From Roseibium sp. TrichSKD4 (lineage in GTDB: Bacteria > Pseudomonadota > Alphaproteobacteria > Rhizobiales > Stappiaceae): a stretch of 64,000 bases of DNA. Positions 32,393 through 39,554 of the stretch are shown here, piece by piece. The position numbers and the translations under genes are program-made. Under the pieces are notes generated by a model. That model was not told the origin of the DNA. It worked only from the letters and a program-made list of their open reading frames with translations, and did no database searches. How positions within the stretch are numbered: the stretch's first letter is position 1; each line of letters begins with the position of its first letter. The stretch lies in NCBI RefSeq assembly GCF_000148725.1, contig NZ_GL476311.1, positions 379,501 through 443,500 of the forward strand, written 5' to 3'.

Positions 32393-32414
32393 ACCGGTCG
32401 GCCTTCTGACCGGT
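32393..32414 (+). terminator. hairpin after the capsid gene (partial terminator or processing site)
   Basis: ACCGGTC (32393-32399) and GACCGGT (32408-32414) form a perfect 7-bp stem with 8-nt loop, followed by a weak pyrimidine run (TGTTCTCTT). Such hairpins behind capsid genes often set the high capsid-to-downstream ratio. Confidence 0.5.
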
Positions 32415-32449
32415 TGTTCTCTTCCATACAAAATTGAAAGGTGTGACCG

Positions 32450-32890
32450 ATGAAAGACATTCATTCGGAATTGACGCGCAAAGTGGCTATTGGGGCCGCT
32501 GTTCACTCTGCGTCTTTGGTGGGCGCGATTGTGGATCTGCAGGATCACAATGCGGCAGAAATCCTGGTTGATATCGGCGTTGGCGGCATCGTCTTCAGCG
32601 ATGCAAACAAGATCGAACTCAAACTCGAGCATTCCCAAGACGGTTCAGAATTCAATGCTGTCACCGATACGGATGTGCTCGGTATTGAGAGTGTTGAGGA
32701 AGGCGGCGTTATTAAAGCATTCTCAGCTGAGCACGCTGCTGCTGGCGTGTATCGGTGCGGCTATAAAGGCGGCGAGCGATATTTGCGTTTGTCTGCAGAC
32801 TTTAGCGGTTCGCACGGAGCTGGAACGCCGTTCTCTGCCAGCATTTTGCTGGGGCATGGCTACAGCCAGCCAGAAGATAACCAGGCTTAA
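32450..32890 (+). CDS. head decoration-like or hypothetical head protein
   Basis: A 146-residue beta-rich protein (LVGAIVDLQDHNAAEILVDI, VFSDANKIELKLEHSQDG, RYLRLSADFSG) between the capsid and connector genes. The position and strand-rich composition fit a head-surface or head-completion protein; a similar small protein is found at this place in many alphaproteobacterial HK97-type prophages. No firm assignment. Confidence 0.55.
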   Translation: MKDIHSELTRKVAIGAAVHSASLVGAIVDLQDHNAAEILVDIGVGGIVFSDANKIELKLEHSQDGSEFNAVTDTDVLGIESVEEGGVIKAFSAEHAAAGVYRCGYKGGERYLRLSADFSGSHGAGTPFSASILLGHGYSQPEDNQA

Positions 32891-32907
32891 GGGTCGGGTT
32901 CACTATC

Positions 32908-33498
32908 ATGCTGCGCCCAAAGCTCATTACCGCACCTTCCGAAAAGCCGGTCAGCCTTGCTGAGGCCAAGGCACATTTGCGGGTGGACTTTCCTGATGAG
33001 GATATCCTGATCGAAGGTCTCATTGATGCTGCAACCGACAGGTTTGACGGCTGGAACGGTTTTCTCAGACGGTGTCTTGTCTCCCAAATTTGGGAGGTCA
33101 GGCTGGATGCTTTCCCGCATTGTGGGCGTATCGAGCTTCCTTTCCCGGATATCGACGAGGCCAGCGTTGCTGTTGCCTACGTCGATTTGAGCGGTTCAGA
33201 ACAGGTTTTGGGCGCAGCTTGCTATCATGTTGTCAATGAAGTCACGGGCGCTGCAGTTTTGAAATCCGCCTGGGCGAATTGGCCTGAAACGGATAAGCGT
33301 CCTGACGCGGTACGTGTCCAGTTTACTGCCGGTTTCGGCGGGGCAGAAAAAGTGCCGGCTTCTATTAAGGCGGCAATCCTCTTGACGGTTGGGCATCTTT
33401 ACGAACATCGCGAAGATGCTGTGCAGGGGGCAGAAGTTCGCCAAATTCCAAACGGTGCGGAATCTCTTGCCCGCCAGTATCGGCGCATTGCAGTGTAA
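32908..33498 (+). CDS. head-tail connector protein (gp6/gp8-like)
   Basis: A 196-residue protein whose start (PVSLAEAKAHLRVDFPDEDILIEGLIDAAT; shown in part) and end (KAAILLTVGHLYEHRED) are diagnostic for the phage connector family including HK97 gp6 and phiE125 gp8. It binds below the portal and extends the head channel. Normal length. Confidence 0.85.
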   Translation: MLRPKLITAPSEKPVSLAEAKAHLRVDFPDEDILIEGLIDAATDRFDGWNGFLRRCLVSQIWEVRLDAFPHCGRIELPFPDIDEASVAVAYVDLSGSEQVLGAACYHVVNEVTGAAVLKSAWANWPETDKRPDAVRVQFTAGFGGAEKVPASIKAAILLTVGHLYEHREDAVQGAEVRQIPNGAESLARQYRRIAV

Positions 33499-33502
33499 TT
33501 CT

Positions 33503-33688
33503 TTGCCCTGGATCAAATTCACCAAGGATTTTGACTGGCAACCATCCAGTCAGACCATCATCACTTATTTGGCAGGCCATACGCTCTTTGTCCCGCGCGC
33601 ATGCGCGGATCTGGCATTGAAGGCGGATGCTGCGGTCAAAACCCGGAGGCCGGAAGGTGTCAGCGGGAAATTTACGCGAAAAACTTGA
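33503..33688 (+). CDS. small conserved head-region protein (61 aa)
   Basis: A 61-residue protein most likely starting at TTG 33503, four bases after the connector stop: LPWIKFTKDFDWQPSSQTII. The motif PW-x-F-x-DFDW-P is shared by short proteins found between connector and head-closure genes of many phages, which supports the start. It overlaps the next gene by 32 bp. Function unknown. Confidence 0.7.
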   Translation: MPWIKFTKDFDWQPSSQTIITYLAGHTLFVPRACADLALKADAAVKTRRPEGVSGKFTRKT

Positions 33689-34004
33689 GTTTCAGCGCCG
33701 AAAGGCGAGCGATGACGGTTTCGGCAGTCAGGCCACAGGCGACTATGAAACCATTTTCACCACGGCTGCGGAAATGATCCCGCGCTTGGGCGGCGAGGCA
33801 TATGTGAATGCCCGGCTTCAAGGTGTGCAGCCGATGACGGTAAGGGTTCGTCGGCAAGCGCGTCTTGATCAGGTTGGAACGGACTGGCGGGTCAAGAATG
33901 CCCGAACGGGTGTGACCTACGACATTGTGTCCCCCCCGACCAATGTTATGCCGAGAGGGGCCTATGTCGAGTTTCTGGCAAAAACGGGCGGACCGGGTCA
34001 GTGA
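33657..34004 (+). CDS. head closure / head-tail adaptor (SPP1 gp16-like)
   Basis: A 115-residue protein from GTG at 33657, preceded by GGAGGCCGGAAG. Start NLREKLEFQRRK, centre AEMIPRLGGEAYVNARLQG and a C-terminal YDIVSPPTNV are typical of the Phage_H_T_join family. It plugs the connector and forms the tail interface. Its GTGA end overlaps the next gene. Confidence 0.8.
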   Translation: MSAGNLREKLEFQRRKASDDGFGSQATGDYETIFTTAAEMIPRLGGEAYVNARLQGVQPMTVRVRRQARLDQVGTDWRVKNARTGVTYDIVSPPTNVMPRGAYVEFLAKTGGPGQ

Positions 34005-34459
34005 CCATCAAGGGATTGGGGCGGCTCAAGCGCAAACTTGACCGCTTCCCCAAGCTTGCCGAGGCTCGCGTCAAGGCTGCGATGGAAAAGGGCGCGAATG
34101 AGGTTGTCGCGCTCATGAAGCACCTAGCGCCTTCCGATAGCGGAGACTTGCGGGAGTCCATCGGCTGGACGTGGGGAGAGGCTCCCAAAGGGGCGATGAC
34201 AATCGGCGAAATTGCGTCATCGGACGGGAAGCTTTCCCTGAAAATCTATGCCGGTGATGAGAAGACTTTCTATGCGCGGTTTGTGGAATTTGGCACGGCT
34301 GCGCACAAAGCGGGCGGCAAGTTTGAGGGGGCAACGATCCCGGCCATCCCCGCCCAGCCATTCTTCTTCGTTTCGTGGCGCGCCATGAAAAAGCGGACAG
34401 TCTCCAGAATATCGCGAGCGGTTCGCATGGCTGCGAAAGAAATTGCGGCAAAGGGCTGA
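34001..34459 (+). CDS. HK97 gp10-like tail/neck protein
   Basis: A 152-residue protein beginning with GTG in the previous stop. Segments VKAAMEKGANEVVALMKHLAP and YARFVEFGTAAH followed by IPAQPFFFVSWRAMK are the pattern of the HK97 gp10 family, which acts in neck or tail completion. Normal length and order. Confidence 0.85.
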   Translation: MTIKGLGRLKRKLDRFPKLAEARVKAAMEKGANEVVALMKHLAPSDSGDLRESIGWTWGEAPKGAMTIGEIASSDGKLSLKIYAGDEKTFYARFVEFGTAAHKAGGKFEGATIPAIPAQPFFFVSWRAMKKRTVSRISRAVRMAAKEIAAKG

Positions 34460-34462
34460 TCC

Positions 34463-34885
34463 ATGGATGCGACTTATGAGCTTGTTGCGGCCCTGATTGC
34501 GCACATGAAAGCGGATGCTGCTGTGTCTGGGATGGTTGCTGATCGGATCTACGAGCGACCGCCAGATACCCCGCCGACCTATCCCTACATCTCCTTCGGT
34601 CCAACGGATGCCGTGACTGTGGATGCCGAGTGCATCGATGCGCTGGAGATTGGGTTTCAGATCGATTGCTACAGCAACGGGTCGGGGGCGGCCTTTTCCC
34701 GACAGGAAGTCATGGAGCTGGCCGGGTCCGTGCGCAGGGCGCTGCATGAGGCGGAGATCGATCTGCCGACAAACGCCTTGGCGCTCTTGAGGCACAGGCT
34801 GCACAGGACGTTCCGGGAGCGGGACGGGGTGACAAACAGGGCGGTTCTCACCTTCGAGGCCGTGATTGAGACAGGAGACACATAA
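34463..34885 (+). CDS. tail completion protein (DUF3168)
   Basis: A 140-residue protein: VAALIAHMKADAAVSGMVADRIYERPP (shown in part), YPYISFGPTDAV, and a C-terminal NRAVLTFEAVIE strand match DUF3168 (gp17-like tail terminator). It caps the tail tube at its head end. Follows the gp10-like gene directly. Confidence 0.82.
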   Translation: MDATYELVAALIAHMKADAAVSGMVADRIYERPPDTPPTYPYISFGPTDAVTVDAECIDALEIGFQIDCYSNGSGAAFSRQEVMELAGSVRRALHEAEIDLPTNALALLRHRLHRTFRERDGVTNRAVLTFEAVIETGDT

Positions 34886-34886
34886 A

Positions 34887-35327
34887 ATGGCACAGTCTAC
34901 TACGCTAAGGTTTGGCAAATTCGATGTGATGCTTGGAGTAGAAAATGAGGGGGCTATTACCTACACGGCTCCCTGTGGTTTTCTTTCCAAGGCGCTCAAT
35001 TTAAGCAAATCGCTCTCCGAGGTGCTAATCCCCGATTGTGATGATCCGGATGCCCCAATTGCAGTTGGCCGGGATGTGGAATCCATTTCCTGGTCGGTGT
35101 CGGGTGAGGGCGTCCTTGCCGAGGAAAGCGTCGAGACCTGGCTGGATGCATTTGGTGGCGTTACTTCTGTGCCGGTAAAAGTGGTGCAGAAATTTCCCGG
35201 CAAAACCATCACTTTTACTGGCAATGCTCATCTTGAATCGCTTGAAACCGCGGTTGAGCGGGGCGGACGGGCGACAGCAAATGTCTCGATACAAGGGGAC
35301 GGGCCAATCACCTGGGCTATCGTCTGA
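34887..35327 (+). CDS. major tail tube protein
   Basis: A 146-residue protein from the ATG at 34887. Beta-rich content (VESISWSVSGEGVLAEESVE, GKTITFTGNAHLESLE, ATANVSIQGDGPITW) and position between terminator and chaperone genes fit a siphophage/GTA tail tube protein. It builds the tube through which DNA is delivered. The TGA overlaps the next ATG. Confidence 0.78.
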   Translation: MAQSTTLRFGKFDVMLGVENEGAITYTAPCGFLSKALNLSKSLSEVLIPDCDDPDAPIAVGRDVESISWSVSGEGVLAEESVETWLDAFGGVTSVPVKVVQKFPGKTITFTGNAHLESLETAVERGGRATANVSIQGDGPITWAIV

Positions 35328-35689
35328 TGAGCCGCGACGGGTCCCTTCAGCTGAAATGGGCGGATGGTGAATACAGCTTCCGCCTTGGCTGGGGGGAAAT
35401 CGAGCAGCTGCAGGAGACAATGGACTGCGGCCCGCAGGTTATGCTTTCGAGGCTTCTTGATGGCAGCTGGCGCATTGGCGACATTGCTCATGTGATCCGC
35501 CTTGGGCTTATGGGAGGCGGTATGCCTGCTTCCGAAGCGGCTTCCAAGGTGGACTACTACGTCAAGCAGAGGCCGATTGCAGAAAACGTTACGCATGCGG
35601 TTGCCATCTTGCAGGTAGCGCTCTTTGGCGTGCCGGATGAAGAAGTTGGTGGTGATACGCCGGGAAATCTGGACGCGCCGAGCGCGTAG
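35327..35689 (+). CDS. tail assembly chaperone, 0-frame product (GTA-family protein)
   Basis: A 120-residue protein of the gene-transfer-agent tail chaperone type (TAC_11-like): GEYSFRLGWGEIEQLQE, then RLLDGSWRIGDIAHVIRLGL. A canonical -1 slippery heptamer G-GGA-AAT is at 35662-35668, in the correct phase (codons GGA at 35663 and AAT at 35666), 18 bp before the stop. This would extend a fraction of chains into the -1 frame, as in lambda G/GT. Confidence 0.82.
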   Translation: MSRDGSLQLKWADGEYSFRLGWGEIEQLQETMDCGPQVMLSRLLDGSWRIGDIAHVIRLGLMGGGMPASEAASKVDYYVKQRPIAENVTHAVAILQVALFGVPDEEVGGDTPGNLDAPSA

Positions 35690-35907
35690 ATGATCTGCCG
35701 AATGGCAAAATTCGTTTTTCGGAAATCTACGGGTTTGGCGCGGTAATGGGATTTTCTCCCCAACAGGTGCGAGCCATGTCCATGTGGCAATTCATTGCGG
35801 CTGTTGAAGGCTGGGTTCGGTTTCATGCACCGCCATCCGATAAGGACGGGGCGCTCAGTGAAGCGGACAAGCAAATGCTCTTTGAACAAATCAAGTCAGG
35901 TGCGTGA
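35662..35907 (+). CDS. tail assembly chaperone, -1 frame extension (TAC_6-like)
   Basis: The -1 frame is open from the slippery site to TGA at 35905-35907. Translation gives KIRFSEIYGFGAVMGFSPQQ then VRAMSMWQFIAAVEGW, which resembles the second GTA tail chaperone (TAC_6/DUF2376). The conserved part starts before the only ATG in the frame (35746), so independent initiation would miss it; frameshifting gives a fusion of about 193 residues. Initiation at 35746 remains the alternative. Confidence 0.7.
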   Translation, partial: GKSGRAERVDDLPNGKIRFSEIYGFGAVMGFSPQQVRAMSMWQFIAAVEGWVRFHAPPSDKDGALSEADKQMLFEQIKSGA

Positions 35908-38306
35908 TGGCAACAGACCTTGAAAGGCTGGTTGTGCAGTTGTCGGCTGATGTCAAGAAATTCGAAAAGGCGATGAATAAGGCGCAAGGCATTACCAGCA
36001 AGAGCATGAAGGCCGTCGAGACACGGGTGAAGCGGACTGAAGGGAGACTTTCGAAGTTCGGTCGTGAGAGCTTTGTTGCCATTCGCGCTGGCACTGCAGC
36101 CTTTGCCGCTGTCGGTGTTGCAGCTGGCGGCGCTGCGGTTGCCTTCAAGCGGTTCTCCGATGCTGCCACGCGGATCGACAACACTCTAAAGGTTGCCGGA
36201 CTTGAAGGCGAGCAGCTGGAGACGGTCTATAAGTCGCTGAGAGATTCTGCGATCAAGTATCAGGCTCCGCTTGAAACGCTGGCAACGCTCTATGGTTCGT
36301 TGTCCCTTGCTCAAAAAGAACTTGGCGTATCCAGCACTGAAATCGTCTCCTTTACAGACAATGTTGCAGCGGCGCTGAAGGTGTCCGGGAAAACCGCTCA
36401 GGAGGCCAGCGGTGCCTTGCTGCAATTGGGGCAGGCTCTTGGCGGCGGTGTTGTTCGCGCTGAAGAGTTCAATTCGATATTGGAAGGTGCTCCGGCTATT
36501 GCGCAAGCAGCGGCGAGAGGCATTAAGGAAGCGGGCGGCTCTGTCTCCAAGCTTCGTGGGCTGGTCATAGATGGCAAAGTGTCGTCTGAAGCGTTTTTCC
36601 GGGGTTTTGAAGCCGGTGCAGTCACGCTGGATGAGCGTCTTTCGCAGACAACGGTGACCATTGACCAGGCGTTCTCAAATCTGGGAACTGCTTTGACGGA
36701 TAGTGTTCGTGAGTTCAACAAGGCGACAGGGGCTTCGGAGAACTTTGCCACTGGCATCGACAGTGTCGCCAAGGCCATTAACGACATTGATTTTGAAGCC
36801 TTCATTTCCAACATTCAGGAGGCATACAGAGCTGTTGAAAAAACACTCAATGCCATCTTGAATGAGGCGTTGGGAGTTACCGAGGGCGGTGTTGCGATCA
36901 ATTTGGAAAAAGAAGAGGCTGAAACGGACATTCGCCATCTAGAGCGTGAAGTTCGACTGCTTGAAGATTCTATTGAGCGCAACAAGACACTCGGATTTGA
37001 TAATACTTTGGCGTTGCAAAGGTTGGCAGATGTAAAGGAGGAACTGCAGGCAATTCGAGCGCTTGCTGCGACTATGCCAGACCTTGCAACTGGCTTTGGT
37101 TCAGATGGCAAGCTCTTGCCAAATGTGCCGGTGTACAAGTCGGGCCGTGGGGCGGCTGGCGAGGTTTCTGTACCTTTCCCGACTATTACGAAAGCGGACG
37201 GGGCCACAAATGGGCCTGTTCCGCGAACCAAGCCGAAGCAGGTCTCGTTGGATGACTTCGATCCTCCCGCAAAGCGTGGTTCGGGCCGTGGTCGCAAGCG
37301 CGAATCCGATTACGAGCAGGAAACCCGCTCCATCCGTGAACGCATTGCAGCTCTTCAGGCCGAACATGAAGCGCAGGCGGCGGTTAATCCGCTGCTGGAT
37401 GATTACGGTCACGCCAGTACGCGCGCGTCCGCAGCCCATGAGTTGCTGACATCTGCGCAAAGATCAGGTCTTGCTGCGGGCAAGGAATTACAGAACGTCC
37501 AACAGCTGCTGAGCGGGAATTTTGACGGGTTGTCGCCAAAGGCGCGCGAGCAGGCGGTTGCCATGCTGGAACTGGCAAACAGCTATGCGTCGGCATCGTC
37601 AAATGTTGAGCAATTGCGGGACAAACAGGAACAGGCGCGGCAAACCGCTGAAGGGCTGAAGTCTTCTGCCAAGAATATTTTGGGTGGTTTTGTTTCTGAT
37701 CTGCGTCAGGGAAAATCGGCGGCAGAAGCGCTTGCCAATGCACTCGACAAGGTTCTCGACAAACTACTCGACATGGCACTGAATGCCGTATTCGATGGCT
37801 TTGGAGCAAGTGCTAGCGGCGGTGGGTTTGGAAGCTTTCTCGGGTTTTCGCGCGGAGGTGTTGTCCCGCATGATGGCCGGGTTCTGCATGCGGCAACGGG
37901 CGGGCATGTCACTGGGCCCGGCAGCGGAACAAGCGACAGTATTCCAGCACGGTTGTCCAACGGTGAATATGTGGTCAACGCGGCAGCTACGGCCAAGCAC
38001 CGGCAGCTTCTTGATGCGATCAATTCAGGTGCCAGCATCCCCGGTTTTGCAAAGGGTGGGCCGGTTGGCGGAATTTATCTGCCCAAGCCGGGTTCCTCGG
38101 GTGGGGGTAAGTCCGTGCCTGTGCAGGTCAATGTCATCAATAACGCCAATGCCAGTGTTCGCAAGGAAGAGCGAAAGACTGCGGGCGGCAAAACCATTGA
38201 TGTGATTGTCGATGAATTAACCGGTCAAAATTCCAGCAGGCCGGGTACGGCGACATACCGTGCATTGCAATCCAGATCCAGCCATGCGGGGGTTGCCAGC
38301 CGATGA
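35907..38306 (+). CDS. tail tape measure protein
   Basis: A 799-residue protein. The N-terminus (LERLVVQLSADVKKFEKAMN) and the segment GQALGGGVVRAEEFNSILEG are the tape-measure N-terminal domain. Central residues are helical and Gln/Ala/Glu-rich (coiled coil), and the end has LSNGEYVVNAAATAKH, as in lambda-type tape measures. It sets tail length and takes part in DNA ejection. The start lies in the chaperone stop (TGATG). Confidence 0.88.
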   Translation: MATDLERLVVQLSADVKKFEKAMNKAQGITSKSMKAVETRVKRTEGRLSKFGRESFVAIRAGTAAFAAVGVAAGGAAVAFKRFSDAATRIDNTLKVAGLEGEQLETVYKSLRDSAIKYQAPLETLATLYGSLSLAQKELGVSSTEIVSFTDNVAAALKVSGKTAQEASGALLQLGQALGGGVVRAEEFNSILEGAPAIAQAAARGIKEAGGSVSKLRGLVIDGKVSSEAFFRGFEAGAVTLDERLSQTTVTIDQAFSNLGTALTDSVREFNKATGASENFATGIDSVAKAINDIDFEAFISNIQEAYRAVEKTLNAILNEALGVTEGGVAINLEKEEAETDIRHLEREVRLLEDSIERNKTLGFDNTLALQRLADVKEELQAIRALAATMPDLATGFGSDGKLLPNVPVYKSGRGAAGEVSVPFPTITKADGATNGPVPRTKPKQVSLDDFDPPAKRGSGRGRKRESDYEQETRSIRERIAALQAEHEAQAAVNPLLDDYGHASTRASAAHELLTSAQRSGLAAGKELQNVQQLLSGNFDGLSPKAREQAVAMLELANSYASASSNVEQLRDKQEQARQTAEGLKSSAKNILGGFVSDLRQGKSAAEALANALDKVLDKLLDMALNAVFDGFGASASGGGFGSFLGFSRGGVVPHDGRVLHAATGGHVTGPGSGTSDSIPARLSNGEYVVNAAATAKHRQLLDAINSGASIPGFAKGGPVGGIYLPKPGSSGGGKSVPVQVNVINNANASVRKEERKTAGGKTIDVIVDELTGQNSSRPGTATYRALQSRSSHAGVASR

Positions 38307-38653
38307 GCGCACCTCAGTGGCCACAAACCTTGCCGCAGTGTTTTACGGTTGATTCATATAGCTTTGAGGGGCCTGACAATGTCATTGCGTCAGAGACTTC
38401 GATTGGCCCGCACAAGGTAAGGCGGCGAAGCACGTCAGCGCCGTCCACTCTTTCCGGTGATCTGATCATGACAGGCGCGCAGTCGCTTGTGTTTTTGGAG
38501 TTTGTAAGAGGCGGACTTGCTGACCGGTCAAGGGCGTTTGTTTTTCCGGACCAGCGCGGGGGCACTGTGCTTGTGCGTATGACAAAGCCTTATGTGGAAG
38601 CCCGTACCGGGCCCCGGTGGGTTTATCGGATCGAGTTGGAGATTTTGCCCTAA
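38303..38653 (+). CDS. distal tail-related protein, unassigned
   Basis: A 116-residue protein coupled to tape measure and DUF1833 genes by overlaps. Content is beta-rich (HKVRRRSTSAPSTLSGDLIM, ARTGPRWVYRIELEIL). In gene order it takes the place of lambda gpM-like minor tail proteins. No closer assignment. Confidence 0.6.
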   Translation: MSAPQWPQTLPQCFTVDSYSFEGPDNVIASETSIGPHKVRRRSTSAPSTLSGDLIMTGAQSLVFLEFVRGGLADRSRAFVFPDQRGGTVLVRMTKPYVEARTGPRWVYRIELEILP

Positions 38654-39156
38654 TGTCCCGTGATGTTTCCAATGCAATGCGCTCGGCCATGTTCGCTCAG
38701 GAGGCCGATGAGGTTCCGATTTGCCTGTTGACCATCACACATGACGATCTGGTCGAACCGTTCTATTTCTCAAGCGATCCGACGCGGCGCATTTCCGTTG
38801 ATCCTTTGCTTTATGCGACAGCCAGTCGGGGGCGTGATTATCTCTTTCTGCCGTTTGATTTCATCTTGCCGCAAGATGAGGCCGATGCACCCCAGCGGGT
38901 AAAGCTGACCATGAGCAATGCGGACAGGGAGATGGTGTCCGTTGTCCGATCTGTCTCTACGCCTCCAAAGGCGTTGGTTGAAGTGATTTTGGCAGAAACG
39001 CCTGACCTTGTTGAGATTGCAATTCCTGATCTTTTGATGAGTGAAGCTGTCATGAGCGAAAGCGATATCGTGATCGAGCTGACGGCTGATCCCTTGATCA
39101 ATGAGCCCTATCCGGGCCGCTCCTTTACACCTGGTTCCTTTCCCGGACTGTTTTGA
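38653..39156 (+). CDS. DUF1833 minor tail protein
   Basis: A 167-residue protein from the ATG at 38653, which overlaps the preceding stop. The pattern AMFAQEADEVPICLLTITHD then YFSSDPTRRI and FDFILPQDEADAPQRVKLTM is that of DUF1833 phage proteins (lambda gpL-like position). It likely forms part of the tail tip complex. Confidence 0.75.
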   Translation: MSRDVSNAMRSAMFAQEADEVPICLLTITHDDLVEPFYFSSDPTRRISVDPLLYATASRGRDYLFLPFDFILPQDEADAPQRVKLTMSNADREMVSVVRSVSTPPKALVEVILAETPDLVEIAIPDLLMSEAVMSESDIVIELTADPLINEPYPGRSFTPGSFPGLF

Positions 39157-39554
39157 TGGATCGTCTGGTCGGTGTTCCCTATGTCGCTCATGGCCGTAGC
39201 TATGAGGCGGCTGATTGCTGGGGCCTTGTTTGGCTCTATTACCGGGATGTCCTGCAGGTCGCAATTCCAGACTACCTGGATGCGATGTCGGATGTCACCT
39301 TTGTGCGCTCCGAGATATCCAAGGTCGTTAAAGGCGGGCGCTTGGCAGATTGGGAAAGCGTGTCAGAGCCGAAAACTGGCGATGTGGTTCTGATGCGCGT
39401 TGGTCGCTCGGAAAGTCATGTTGGCATCTACCTCGATGCGGGACGGGTGCTCCACTCGGAAGCTCCGGGCGATATTTCCAAAATTGAGCGCCTTGACGGT
39501 GTGCGTTTGCGAAACCGGGTGTGCGGTTTTTTTCGGCTGAAATCACGAACATGA
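39156..39554 (+). CDS. NlpC/P60-family tail peptidase
   Basis: A 132-residue protein; the ATG at 39156 overlaps the previous stop. The catalytic Cys is in ADCWGLVWLYY and the His in SHVGIYLDAGRVLHS, both present. It resembles GTA and lambda gpK-type tail peptidases that cut peptidoglycan during DNA entry. Followed by the J-like gene with an ATGA overlap. Confidence 0.85.
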   Translation: MDRLVGVPYVAHGRSYEAADCWGLVWLYYRDVLQVAIPDYLDAMSDVTFVRSEISKVVKGGRLADWESVSEPKTGDVVLMRVGRSESHVGIYLDAGRVLHSEAPGDISKIERLDGVRLRNRVCGFFRLKSRT

